39,528 bases of DNA from Cloacibacillus sp. (lineage in GTDB: Bacteria; Synergistota; Synergistia; Synergistales; Synergistaceae): contig NZ_JAJBUX010000064.1 of assembly GCF_020860125.1 (NCBI RefSeq), forward strand, positions 1 to 39,528, in the 5' to 3' direction. The translations under genes and the position numbers were made by a program. Below are positions 8,927-16,557 of the stretch, one piece after another (within the stretch, counting starts at the first letter, position 1; the number at the start of each line of letters is the position of its first letter). A model generated the notes under the pieces. That model did no database searches, had not been told where the DNA came from, and saw only the letters and a program-made list of their open reading frames with translations.

Positions 8927-9036
8927 CCTGTCGTTATTGACTTGTGACCGACGCCGGGGCCATATATTACCGCCGCACCATTAGATGCCTTTCAGGCATG
9001 ACACATTCATAAAACATAAGCATTAGACATATCGGT

Positions 9037-9114
9037 GATAAAAAATTATAGTGTAAACACAGTCGGGGAGGAAAAAACATTTTCCGAACCGCGGCGTTTA
9101 CACTATTTTTTATC
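9037..9114. repeat. Long inverted repeat in the leader of the broken merR gene
   Basis: GATAAAAAATTATAGTGTAAAC (9037 onward, 22 nt) pairs with GTTTACACTATTTTTTATC (9096-9114) apart from a 3-nt bulge. An inner stem GGAAAA / TTTTCC (9070-9085) sits inside. The structure ends about 18 nt before the merR start codon and would sequester the leader if transcribed. Confidence 0.7.
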
Positions 9115-9131
9115 TTCAAGGAAGGACCGAG

Positions 9132-9485
9132 ATGACTATAGACGAAGTTTGCCGCTCTTTTCATATAGACAGGGAAACGCTTCAAACCTACGAGCGGACC
9201 GGGCTGCTGGAGTGCGGGACGGACGAGAAGGGCCGCCCCCATTACAGCGAGAGCGCGCTGCGGCGTCTCGGCATGATCCACTCCCTGCTTAACGCGGGGA
9301 TCGAAGCGGTTACGCTGTAACGGAATCCGGTGCTCCTCAACGAGTATGGAAACATCGGTGAACGCGTCATGATCTTAAGACGGCAGCGCTGCCGCCTGTT
9401 GGAGGATATCCACGCTAGACAACAGTCACTGGATTCCCTGGATTACCTGATAAGACAAATCAAAAAAGAGGGCGCACAAAGATAA
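9132..9485 (+). pseudogene. MerR-family regulator interrupted by in-frame TAA
   Basis: The frame starts at ATG 9132 (GGAAGGACCGAG upstream) and encodes a MerR helix-turn-helix (IDEVCRSFHIDRETLQTYERTGLL). It meets TAA at 9318-9320 after 62 codons and then continues in the same frame for 54 more codons (ILRRQRCRLLEDIHARQQSL, the coiled-coil dimerisation helix typical of MerR proteins) to a TAA at 9483-9485. The total of about 117 codons matches small MerR regulators. No frameshift is needed, so this is one gene with a single nonsense codon, or a base-call error. It is followed 32 nt later by a second, intact merR gene. Confidence 0.82.
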
Positions 9486-9517
9486 CGCGCGCGAAACGGC
9501 AAAAGGAGAGGAGAAAA

Positions 9518-9937
9518 ATGACAATCAGCGAAGCGGCGGAGAGAACGGGGCTTTCGGCGGACACCCTAAGGTATTACGAGCGCATAGGGCTTATACCGCC
9601 GGTGCCGAGAACGGAGAGCGGGCTGCGCGCCTACAGCGGAGAGATGATCGAATGGATAAATTTCATCCAGCAGTTTAAGGAGATCGGCATGCCGCTCGAG
9701 GCGATCCTAAATTACGTGAAGCTGGCGATGCTCGGCAGCGGCACCAGGCAGGAGCGCAAGGTCATCCTCCTTGAAACTCGCCGGAGCCTGATGCGGAAGA
9801 TCGATCACCTTTATAGCTGCCTTAAGCAGGCCGATTACCAGCTTAAAAATTACGACAGCCGGCTGCTGCCGGAGACGGAGAGCGCCGTCAAACGCTGGCG
9901 CCTGTCGGGGGGCGCGGAGGAAAACTGCGCCGTCTGA
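9518..9937 (+). CDS. MerR-family transcriptional regulator
   Basis: 139 residues. The N-terminal helix-turn-helix (ISEAAERTGLSADTLRYYER, residues 3-22) is followed by the wing with IGLIPPVPRTESGLRAY, then a coiled-coil helix (about 75-115). It closely resembles the AdhR/NmlR-type regulator at 20356-20730 but has FIQQFKEIG where that protein has FIKCMRDVG, so the sensor cysteine is missing. It starts at ATG 9518 with AAAAGGAGAGGAG upstream. It lies upstream of the permease promoter at 10028-10058, which has the MerR-type 19-bp spacer, so it may bind that site or sites of the same class. Which of the window's MerR proteins binds which operator cannot be read from sequence. Confidence 0.93.
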   Translation: MTISEAAERTGLSADTLRYYERIGLIPPVPRTESGLRAYSGEMIEWINFIQQFKEIGMPLEAILNYVKLAMLGSGTRQERKVILLETRRSLMRKIDHLYSCLKQADYQLKNYDSRLLPETESAVKRWRLSGGAEENCAV

Positions 9938-10027
9938 GAAGGCCGCGGCAGACCCTATCAGCCAAAGCTGCTCTGAAAAAGCGGCAAACATACCGTTCCG
10001 CCATCCCGCCGCGTGAAAAGTTACCGT

Positions 10028-10058
10028 TTGACTTAGATAGGACTCTAAGGGGTAACAT
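10028..10058 (+). promoter_or_regulatory. MerR-type promoter/operator C of the permease gene
   Basis: -35 TTGACT (10028-10033), 19-bp spacer holding TAGATAGGACTCTAAG, -10 TAACAT (10053-10058). It lies 47 nt before the permease start codon. Confidence 0.82.
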
Positions 10059-10104
10059 GGCCGCAGGATAAAACCCGGCGTGAGTAGGGGGGACGGAGAG
10101 GGCC

Positions 10105-10995
10105 ATGAAGCAGGAAATTATCTATCTCAGTTATTACTTTATAACGCTCTTTAAGGAAATCGCCCCTTTCTGGGCGCTCGGCATTCTTGTAGGTTCGGTG
10201 ATATCGGTATTCGCGAAAGAGAGGATACATGGGCTGCTCGGCGCGATGCAGGGTGCGCGTTTCGGAGCTTTCGGCGTGATACCGGCGAGCATCCTTGGCA
10301 TCATCTCTCCGCTATGTATGTACGGGACCATACCGATCGCCGCCTCGCTATCGGAGAAGGGGCTGAAGGACGACTGGCTCGCGGCCTTCATGATGAGCTC
10401 TATTCTGCTCAACCCACAGCTGATTATCTACAGTGCGGTGCTCGGCAGGGGGGCGCTCGCCGTCAGGACGCTCTCCGCCTTCCTCTGCGGCGCGGCGGCG
10501 GGGCTCTGCGTGAGGTATCTCTTCCATGGCGGGAAATTCTTCAGCTTCTCCGGTCTCCAGGAATCGGAGAACCATGACACCGATCCCAATATAGCGATAC
10601 GCCTCTTGAAAAACATCCTGCGGAATATCAAGGCCACCGGCCCCTATTTCCTCGCGGGTATTTTTCTCGCGGCGCTGTTTATGCGCCTCGTCCCTCCGAC
10701 AGCGGTCGCGTGGCTCTTCGGCGGCGACAGCGGCCTTGGCGTAATCGTGGCGGCAACAGCGGGCGTCCCGCTCTACGCCTGCGGCGGCGGCACCATTCCG
10801 CTGCTGGCGGAATGGATGCAGAGCGGCATGGGGCTCGGCGCGGCGGCGGCATTTATGATAACCGGCCCCGCGACAAAGGTGACGAACCTCGGCGCGCTCA
10901 AGATCGTGCTCGGCATGAAAAATTTCCTCCTGTATCTGCTTTTTATAATGGTATTCGCGGCCCTCACCGGCCTTGTCACTGACTTTTTGATATAG
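10105..10995 (+). CDS. Permease of the ArsP/YraQ (DUF318) family
   Basis: 296 residues with about eight hydrophobic segments. Family hallmarks are present: SPLCMYGTIPIAASL (about 69-83), SSILLNPQLI (about 98-107), and the second-half repeat GVPLYACGGGTIPLLA followed by FMITGPATKVTNLGALK. Members of this family include the organoarsenical exporter ArsP and many proteins of unknown substrate with the same paired loops; here the cysteines in SPLCMYG and YACGGG are kept. It acts in the inner membrane. The substrate is not decided: organoarsenicals, thiolates or a metal are possible. The start at 10105 follows GGACGGAGAGGGCC. It is under a MerR-type promoter and ends at a bidirectional terminator shared with larC. 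Confidence 0.87.
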   Translation: MKQEIIYLSYYFITLFKEIAPFWALGILVGSVISVFAKERIHGLLGAMQGARFGAFGVIPASILGIISPLCMYGTIPIAASLSEKGLKDDWLAAFMMSSILLNPQLIIYSAVLGRGALAVRTLSAFLCGAAAGLCVRYLFHGGKFFSFSGLQESENHDTDPNIAIRLLKNILRNIKATGPYFLAGIFLAALFMRLVPPTAVAWLFGGDSGLGVIVAATAGVPLYACGGGTIPLLAEWMQSGMGLGAAAAFMITGPATKVTNLGALKIVLGMKNFLLYLLFIMVFAALTGLVTDFLI

Positions 10996-11016
10996 ATTGG
11001 GAACCCACCTCGTAAA

Positions 11017-11062
11017 GAGAGACCGGCGGAAGCGTACAGCCCCGCCGGTCTCTCCTTTTATT
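11017..11062. terminator. Bidirectional intrinsic terminator
   Basis: An 11-bp stem GAGACCGGCGG / CCGCCGGTCTC (11019-11052) is followed by TCCTTTTATT on the plus strand and TCTTTACG on the minus strand. It separates the convergent permease and lar operon. Confidence 0.85.
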
Positions 11063-11162
11063 AAACCGCCGCTCCGCCTCCGCAGAAAGAGAGGCGCGGC
11101 ACAATATGACGGCGCGCGGGCCGTCCAATATCGTCCAGGCGGCACGACGCGGAAAGCTTTTA

Positions 11163-12038
11163 TTATATTTCCGTATCCCCGATCATCGCCCGCACACAGT
11201 TCGCCCAGGCGAAGTCTTTTTTGCCCATGCCGTAGCCGATTTTCGAGACTTTTATCACCGGCAGCGGCGCGAAGTCGTCGGCAAAATATTTGAGCAGCGC
11301 CGCCCCCGTGGGGGTGCAGAGTTCGCCGCGCACCGCGCCGCCGTAGATGGGAACGCCGCGCAGTATCTCCGCCGCCGCGGGCGCGGGGACAGGAAGCACG
11401 CCGTGCGCGCAGTGGACGTGTCCGCTTCCGACGTGGACGGGAGAGGCGATTATCCGCTCCGGCGCGAGTTCATGCAGCAGCAGGCAGACGCCGGTGATAT
11501 CGGCGACGGCGTCCATCGCCCCCACCTCATGGAAATGGACCTCGGAGACCGGCCTGCCGTGCACCTTCGCCTCCGCCTCCGCGATCAGCGCGTAGACGGC
11601 GAGCGCGTCGGCGCGTACCTTTTCCGGCAGATCGAGGTGCGAGAGGATGTGCTCTATCTCGCGCATCCCGGCGTGGCTGTGGCCCTCGTGACTGTGATGT
11701 GCATCTCCGTGCCCATGTTCGTGCCCGTGTTCGTGCGGGTGGGGATGGCTGTGGGTATGTTCGTGCCCATGCGCCTCTTCGTGGCAATGGCGGTGTTCAT
11801 GGCCATGAGGCGTACCGGCCTCCACGCTCTCCTCCTCTTCGCCGTTTACGGTGACGGAGACGCGCGTTCCCGTGATGCCGCATTTGACGCAGGGGGCGGC
11901 GGTTACCGCCACGCCCGGAAGCGCGAGCCCGTTCATCCTCTCAAGGAAGGCGGCGGGGTCGGGATGGAGCTCCAGCAGCGCCGCCGTCAGCATGTCGCCC
12001 GCGGCTCCCATGCCGCAGTCAAGGTATAAGGTCTTCAT
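11163..12038 (-). CDS. larC: LarC N-terminal part (nickel insertion protein), C-terminal LarC2 domain absent
   Basis: 291 residues matching the N-terminal part of LarC/DUF111: LYLDCGMGAAGDM at the start, VHFHEVGAMDAVADI and GELCTPTGAALLKYF later. In the pathway LarC inserts nickel into pyridinium dithiodicarboxylate mononucleotide, giving the nickel-pincer cofactor of lactate racemase, in a CTP-dependent reaction. Residues 78-122 are an extreme histidine-rich insert, 21 His in 45 residues, probably a nickel store. Full LarC is usually about 400 residues, and in Lactobacillus two frames (larC1, larC2) are joined by programmed frameshifting. Here the frame ends at TAA 11163 after CVRAMIGDTEI and about 100 nt later there is a terminator, so there is no room for LarC2. 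Start follows AGGAGTG; the larB stop is 1 nt upstream. Confidence 0.92.
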   Translation of the reverse strand: MKTLYLDCGMGAAGDMLTAALLELHPDPAAFLERMNGLALPGVAVTAAPCVKCGITGTRVSVTVNGEEEESVEAGTPHGHEHRHCHEEAHGHEHTHSHPHPHEHGHEHGHGDAHHSHEGHSHAGMREIEHILSHLDLPEKVRADALAVYALIAEAEAKVHGRPVSEVHFHEVGAMDAVADITGVCLLLHELAPERIIASPVHVGSGHVHCAHGVLPVPAPAAAEILRGVPIYGGAVRGELCTPTGAALLKYFADDFAPLPVIKVSKIGYGMGKKDFAWANCVRAMIGDTEI

Positions 12039-12039
12039 T

Positions 12040-12795
12040 CTATTTCACTCCTATGTGGTTTATCATGCTCGCAAGGTAGGCCGCTCCGAAACCGTTGTCG
12101 ATATTGACGACGCTGACGCCGCTGGCGCAGGAGTTGAGCATCGAGAGCAGCGCCGAGAGGCCTCCGAAGGAGGCCCCGTAGCCAATGCTCGTCGGCACGG
12201 CGATGACGGGGCAGTCGGCAAGGCCGCCGATGACGGAGGCGAGCGCCCCCTCCATGCCCGCGATCGCGACGATGGCGGAGGCCGTCATCACGTCGTCGGT
12301 GTGAGAGAGCAGGCGGTGCAGCCCCGCGACGCCGACGTCGTAAAGGCGCGTAACCTCGTTCCCGAGCGCCTCCGCCGTGAGCGCCGCCTCTTCGGCGACG
12401 GGCATGTCGCTGGTGCCGCCGGTGGCGATCACTATTTTGCCGCGTCCGTCCGGCTCTGGCATCACGCCCGCGATGCCGACGCGCCCCATTTCGTGATAGG
12501 CGAGAGGCACCGCTTTTTCGACGGCGGCGGCGGCCTCGGCGCTCATCCGCGTGATGAGCACGGTACGCTGCCCATCTTCAAGCATCGCGGCGGCGATGTC
12601 GGCGATCTGCCGCGGCGTCTTTCCCGCGCCATAGATGACCTCCGCCACGCCCTGACGCAGCGCATGGTGGCTGTCGAGCTTCGCGAAGCCAAGATCGCGG
12701 AAGGGGCCGCCCTTGAGTTTCATCATCACCTCGTCGACGCTCGCCGCGCCGGAGGAGAGCCTTTCAAGCAATTCCCTTAGCTCTTTTTTCTCCAT
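12040..12795 (-). CDS. larB: LarB, nicotinic acid adenine dinucleotide carboxylase/hydrolase
   Basis: 251 residues, full length. LarB carboxylates nicotinic acid adenine dinucleotide and cleaves the phosphoanhydride, the first step of nickel-pincer cofactor synthesis, in the cytoplasm. The C-terminal PurE-like region is clear: VIATGGTSDMPVAEEAAL (about 121-138), AGMEGALASVIGG, then VIAVPTSIGYGASFGG and NIDNGFGAAYLA. The N-terminal part includes the typical DSHHALRQGVAEVIYG. The start has GGAGGCGAGA upstream. It sits between larE (3 nt gap) and larC (1 nt gap), so the three are translationally linked. Nothing in the protein looks damaged. Confidence 0.96.
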   Translation of the reverse strand: MEKKELRELLERLSSGAASVDEVMMKLKGGPFRDLGFAKLDSHHALRQGVAEVIYGAGKTPRQIADIAAAMLEDGQRTVLITRMSAEAAAAVEKAVPLAYHEMGRVGIAGVMPEPDGRGKIVIATGGTSDMPVAEEAALTAEALGNEVTRLYDVGVAGLHRLLSHTDDVMTASAIVAIAGMEGALASVIGGLADCPVIAVPTSIGYGASFGGLSALLSMLNSCASGVSVVNIDNGFGAAYLASMINHIGVK

Positions 12796-12798
12796 TTT

Positions 12799-13545
12799 TT
12801 ATCTCGCCTCCATATCAAGAAGGATGATATCAAAATATTTTTTCAGCTTTGCGAGGATATCCCCACGCCTCTCCAGCGCCGCCGCCATCTGAGCGGCGGG
12901 GAGCTGAATGCGCGCCGCCTCGTGGAAGAGGCGCACGCGGAAGTCCGTGAAGCCGAGAGAGAACAGCTCGCTCTCCGCTCCCTCCACACGCTGAAGCAGC
13001 TCCCGGTCGATTCGCCGTCCCGTAGGAACGCGCGTCGCGAGGTAGGCGTAAGCCGGTTTGTCCCAGGTGAAGAGCCCCGCCTCCTTCGAGCGCACGCGTA
13101 TATCCGCCTTCGTAAGGCCGCACTCGCGCAGCGGCGAACGGACGCAGAGCTCGCCGAGAGCGCGCATTCCCGGACGGTCACCCGCGTCGTCGGAGGCGTT
13201 TGTACCGTCGACGATGAGGGAGAAGCCGTCGTTCGCCGCCCGCTCGCGCAGCAGCAGGCCGAAAAGCTTCTTCTTGCAATGGTAGCAGCGGTCGGCGGGA
13301 TTGGCGGCGATCAGCCCGTCGTCAAGGATGTCATATTCGATGACGGTCAGCTCCGTGCCCAGCTCTTTCGTAAGGCGCAGCGCGTCGTCGAGTTCAAAAC
13401 GCGGCTGAAAGGGCGTCTTGACATAGTAGGGGCGCACCTCCGCGCCGCATTGCAGCGCCGCGTAAAGAAGATAGGCGGAGTCTGTGCCACCGGAGAAGGC
13501 CAGCGCGGCGCGCGGGTTTTCGTGAAAGAAATCGCTGAGTTCCAT
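12799..13545 (-). CDS. larE: LarE-family sulfur transferase with Tyr at the sacrificial-cysteine position
   Basis: 248 residues, an ATP-pyrophosphatase (N-type) fold protein. The PP-loop AFSGGTDSAYLL is at residues 16-27, DRCYHCKKKLF at 85-95, DGTNASDD at 113-120. LarE adenylates the pyridinium biscarboxylate and installs two thiocarboxylates. In the Lactobacillus enzyme the sulfur comes from a cysteine in a short KPxxACLA(S/T)R segment (Cys176), leaving dehydroalanine. Here the segment reads KPAYAYLATR, with Tyr168 (TAC, one transition from TGC) at that position. Other cysteines (C87, C90, C134, C142) could in principle serve a cluster-dependent version, as in LarE proteins that use an iron-sulfur cluster, but this is inference. 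The start follows AGGAG and overlaps the cbiO stop. Confidence 0.9.
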   Translation of the reverse strand: MELSDFFHENPRAALAFSGGTDSAYLLYAALQCGAEVRPYYVKTPFQPRFELDDALRLTKELGTELTVIEYDILDDGLIAANPADRCYHCKKKLFGLLLRERAANDGFSLIVDGTNASDDAGDRPGMRALGELCVRSPLRECGLTKADIRVRSKEAGLFTWDKPAYAYLATRVPTGRRIDRELLQRVEGAESELFSLGFTDFRVRLFHEAARIQLPAAQMAAALERRGDILAKLKKYFDIILLDMEAR

Positions 13546-14297
13546 TATGAAACACTCCTTTTGCCGTCCTCAGGCGGGCAAACCTGCAGGCCAACGGAGA
13601 TGGCTTCGACGCCGCACTCGTCCATGAGCTGTACGTTGTAGAAGAGTTCGCGCGAGGGGCCGTCGGCGAAGAGCCTGCCGCCTTTGAGCAGTATCGAGCG
13701 TTCGCAGACCTCTTCGGCGAAGGTCAGGTCGTGGGTGGCGATAAGTTTGGTGTGAGGCAGGGCCTTAAGCACGTTTATCAGGTTGCGCCGCGCCCGCGGG
13801 TCAAGGAAGGCTGTCGGCTCGTCAAAGAGCATCACCGCGGGCTCCATCGCGAGCACCGTCGCGAGCGCCGCCATGCGCTTTTCGCCGCCGGAGACCTTGA
13901 GCGCCGTCTTGCCGCGCAGATGTTCGATATGCAGCAGGGCGAGGCTTTCCTCCACACGCCGCGCCACCTCCTCCTCGGAGAGCCCCATATTGCGCGGGCC
14001 GAAGGCGATATCGTCATAGATCGAGGCCATAAAGAGCTGGTCGTCGGGATTCTGGAAGAGGACGCCGACCTTTGAGCGTATCTCCGCGAGGCTGTTTTTT
14101 GTCAGCGTCGTACCGCAGGCCCGGACGACGCCCGTCGAGGGCAGGACGCCGACCAGCGCCATGATGAGCGAGGTCTTCCCCGCGCCGTTCGCGCCGATGA
14201 GCGCCGCGCTTTCCCCGCGCGCCAGACTAAAACCGACCCTATCCACGGCCATCGTGCCGTCAGGATAGGTGACCGATAGATTTTCTATATCAAGCAT
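13545..14297 (-). CDS. cbiO: ECF transporter ATPase CbiO/NikO-type (nickel/cobalt uptake)
   Basis: 250 residues, one ABC ATPase domain. Walker A GANGAGKTS (about 36-44), Q-loop LFQNPDDQLF (about 81-90, the pattern typical of ECF ATPases), signature KVSGGEKRM (about 134-142), Walker B VMLFDEPTAFLD and switch His in ATHDLTF are all present. It powers metal uptake with CbiQ and CbiM. Its start overlaps the end of cbiQ by 13 nt and its stop overlaps the larE start, showing tight operon packing. Because it lies with the lar genes, nickel is the likely metal; in Lactobacillus similar lar(MN)QO genes serve the same pathway. Confidence 0.95.
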   Translation of the reverse strand: MLDIENLSVTYPDGTMAVDRVGFSLARGESAALIGANGAGKTSLIMALVGVLPSTGVVRACGTTLTKNSLAEIRSKVGVLFQNPDDQLFMASIYDDIAFGPRNMGLSEEEVARRVEESLALLHIEHLRGKTALKVSGGEKRMAALATVLAMEPAVMLFDEPTAFLDPRARRNLINVLKALPHTKLIATHDLTFAEEVCERSILLKGGRLFADGPSRELFYNVQLMDECGVEAISVGLQVCPPEDGKRSVS

Positions 14298-15097
14298 TCA
14301 AAGAGCCTCCCGATGAGCTGAGGAATATTTACAAGACGGAACAGCAGCGACGAGCCGCAGAGAAGGAGGATAAAGACAAGGTCGCCCGGCGCGAGGCGGC
14401 GCTTCCGTATGGCGGAGGGCGGCGCGCTTTGGTAGCCGCGGCACTTCATCGCCTGATAGACGCGTTCGGCGCGGTCGAAGCTGCGCAGCAGCAGCTGCCC
14501 CGCGAAGCTGCCCATGTCCCTCATCGCCACCCCTTTTTTGCCGCCGCCGCGCAGCGAATAGGCGGTGTACATCGACAGCGCCTCGCCGGCCAGCGTTCCC
14601 AGATAGCGGTAGGTCATCTCAAAGAGAGAGATAAAAACTGCGGGCAGCCGCAGGCGGCGCAGCCCCTCCATCAGTTCGCGGAAGGGGGTGACGGCGACAA
14701 GGATCAGCACGACGGAGACGCAGAGCAGCGTGCGGAATACGATCGTAAAGAGGGCCATCCAACCAGCCGTAACGTGGAGACCGCCGACGGTAAAGAGCGC
14801 CGCGCGGTCAAAAAAAGCCGAAGAGAGCCCCGCGAAGAGGCAAAATGGCAGCGCCACAAGACTTCTCTTAAAGATCATGCCGCCGGGGATACCGGCGAGC
14901 GCAAGGGCCACGGCGGGATAGAGTACGAAGGGTGCGAGGCCCGAGAGTTCGCCCCGTCCGAAGGAGACGACGGCGGCGATATAGAATAGGGTCCCCAGGA
15001 TCTTCGCCCGCGGATCGAGGGTGTGGATGACGGAGCCGCCGCCGGCAAGCTGCTCAAGCGAGTATATCTCATAGACGCTGCCGCGCAGATCCGTCAT
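14285..15097 (-). CDS. cbiQ: ECF transporter transmembrane component CbiQ/NikQ-type
   Basis: 270 residues with about five or six hydrophobic segments. The coupling region with the two short Ala-Arg-Gly-like motifs is recognisable as YSLRGGGKK (about 180) and RVYQAMKCRGY (about 215), through which T-components contact the ATPase. The N-terminal HTLDPRAKIL motif is also typical of the family. It forms the membrane scaffold of the nickel/cobalt transporter. The start has GGGAGGCGG upstream. A 25-nt gap separates it from cbiM. Nothing unusual is seen in the sequence. Confidence 0.94.
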   Translation of the reverse strand: MTDLRGSVYEIYSLEQLAGGGSVIHTLDPRAKILGTLFYIAAVVSFGRGELSGLAPFVLYPAVALALAGIPGGMIFKRSLVALPFCLFAGLSSAFFDRAALFTVGGLHVTAGWMALFTIVFRTLLCVSVVLILVAVTPFRELMEGLRRLRLPAVFISLFEMTYRYLGTLAGEALSMYTAYSLRGGGKKGVAMRDMGSFAGQLLLRSFDRAERVYQAMKCRGYQSAPPSAIRKRRLAPGDLVFILLLCGSSLLFRLVNIPQLIGRLFECLI

Positions 15098-15122
15098 CCG
15101 CCTCCCTTAGTGCGGTTACAGG

Positions 15123-16145
15123 CTACGCCTTCGCCGCCGCGTCCTTGTGTTTCTTAGATTTAGAGATCACCGTGCCGATAAGCGCCGCCGCCGCGAAGGT
15201 CATCAGCGAGCCAATGATGCCCGCCGCCGCGGTGCCGGAGATCGGCGCCGTCTCTGACGGCGCGGCGTAATCGTAATCCGGCATAAAGGCGGTCTTTTCC
15301 TGTATCCCCGCCGCGCTCTCAAAGGCGGGGCCGGAGGCCTCTAGCTCGTCGGAACCGGTCACTCCCATCACCGACCATTCGAGCCCATCGGGATATGACG
15401 AGGCGAAGCCGGAGAGTATCGCGCCGGTGACGAGCGTCAGCGCCGCGAGCGCCGCGAGCACCCTCTTCATTGAGACTCCGGCGGGGATGTCCGCGCCGCT
15501 CTCCGCGCTTTCAAGTATCTCAGGACGCATCTTCCAGACAAAGGAGAGCACCGCGCCGGTGACCAGCCCCTCCACAAGGCCGATGGCGAGGTGTATCGGC
15601 TGCATCAGAAGCACAAAGGAAGAGAAGGGCAGCGCCGTGATGCCGGAGGAGAGCGTCTCCACGACAACCGCGAAGGCGCCGAGCTGCAGGGCGGCGACGA
15701 CCGATACCACCGAGGCGAACATGAGCCGCCCGGAGGATACCCCCCGCTTCATCAGCGGTTTGAAAAGCAGCGGATAGACGAAAAGGCAGGGAATGACCCC
15801 CATATTAAAGATATTGCTGCCGAGCGCGAGCAGTCCGCCGTCGGCAAAAAAGAGACACTGGATGACAAGCACCGCGGAGATCGAAAGCAGCGCCGGAGCG
15901 CCTCCGAGCAGCGCCGCGAGCAGTATCCCCCCGCCGATATGGCCGCTGGAGCCGGTGGCGGGAATCGTGAAGTTTATCATCTGCGCCGCGAAGACGAAGG
16001 CTCCGGCGACGGCCATTATTGGGAGCTTTTTTTCCGAGAGCTCCTCTTTTTTGATCTTGGCGACCGACCAGGCGATCGCCGCACCGCTCGCCGCGCACAT
16101 CGCGAAGGCGACGGACGGCGATAACAAAGCGTCTGACATGTGCAT
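15123..16145 (-). CDS. cbiM: CbiM/NikM nickel (cobalt) binding membrane protein with C-terminal CbiN/NikN-like part
   Basis: 340 residues. The mature-type N-terminus MHMSDALLSPSVA fits CbiM/NikM proteins, in which Met1, His2 and later histidines bind the metal; SSGHIGGGILLAALLGG contains the second conserved His. This makes ATG 16145 (GGAGGAATGTATC upstream) the right start rather than the longer frame opening at 16229. About seven membrane segments fill residues 1-200. Residues about 235-340 resemble the CbiN/NikN module: a membrane segment, an extracytoplasmic stretch with SYPDGLEWS, and a final membrane helix. It is the substrate-capturing subunit and heads the operon driven from operator D. 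Confidence 0.94.
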   Translation of the reverse strand: MHMSDALLSPSVAFAMCAASGAAIAWSVAKIKKEELSEKKLPIMAVAGAFVFAAQMINFTIPATGSSGHIGGGILLAALLGGAPALLSISAVLVIQCLFFADGGLLALGSNIFNMGVIPCLFVYPLLFKPLMKRGVSSGRLMFASVVSVVAALQLGAFAVVVETLSSGITALPFSSFVLLMQPIHLAIGLVEGLVTGAVLSFVWKMRPEILESAESGADIPAGVSMKRVLAALAALTLVTGAILSGFASSYPDGLEWSVMGVTGSDELEASGPAFESAAGIQEKTAFMPDYDYAAPSETAPISGTAAAGIIGSLMTFAAAALIGTVISKSKKHKDAAAKA

Positions 16146-16430
16146 GATACATTCCTCCGATATCTGTAAAAAATTACGCCTCGAAAGGCAATCCCATCCT
16201 TGGAGAGAGACCGCCTTCGTGGCAATCATTCAAAATCAATTCACTGGATACAACGTGTAACAGAAAGGCCGCGCCCTGCGGCGCGCGCTCCGCCGGCAAC
16301 GCAGCCGGCGGCTCCTGGAAACCGCTTCTGCGGCTTGTACGGCCTCTTCGTGAGGCGCGGGAGGTTTTGCTGCCCGTATATCGCGCGGCGGAAATTTTTC
16401 AAATATCCGTCCCGCGTTTCCACATGGTAT
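16146..16430 (-). promoter_or_regulatory. Long structured 5' leader of the cbiM-lar operon
   Basis: About 280 nt separate the -10 box from the cbiM start. On the minus strand the leader contains stable G/C-rich hairpins, including CCGCCGG / CCGGCGG near 16296-16320. I could not match it to a cobalamin or NiCo riboswitch by eye, yet a leader of this length before a metal transporter is suggestive of RNA-level control. Confidence 0.4.
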
Positions 16431-16461
16431 AGCATATCACTTAGAGCTGGCTCTAGGTCAA
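16431..16461 (-). promoter_or_regulatory. MerR-type promoter/operator D of the nickel uptake-lar operon
   Basis: On the minus strand: -35 TTGACC (16456-16461), 19-bp spacer with the dyad TAGAGCCAGCTCTAAG, -10 TATGCT (16431-16436). Confidence 0.85.
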
Positions 16462-16499
16462 GTATTTTGCAGATATTTTCAAAAATTTTTTCGATGCAG

Positions 16500-16533
16500 C
16501 AAGACAAAGGGACGACCCAGCTGCGGCCGCCCC
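16500..16533 (-). terminator. Probable terminator after the iron-sulfur flavoprotein gene
   Basis: On the minus strand GGGGCGGCC pairs with GGTCGTCCC (two G-U pairs) and is followed by TTTGTCTTG. The weak U-tract lowers confidence. Confidence 0.5.
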
Positions 16534-16557
16534 TCTTTATTATCCGTCCTTATGCCC

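Noticed and set aside
8937..8968. TTGACT followed by TATATT upstream of the broken merR gene.
   Set aside because: The spacer is 20 bp to the best -10 and there is no dyad of the shared type; it may be an ordinary weak promoter.
11106..12029. A 307-codon open frame on the plus strand.
   Set aside because: It is entirely antisense to larC; the histidine-rich repeats and high GC keep it open, and it has no ribosome binding site or family match.
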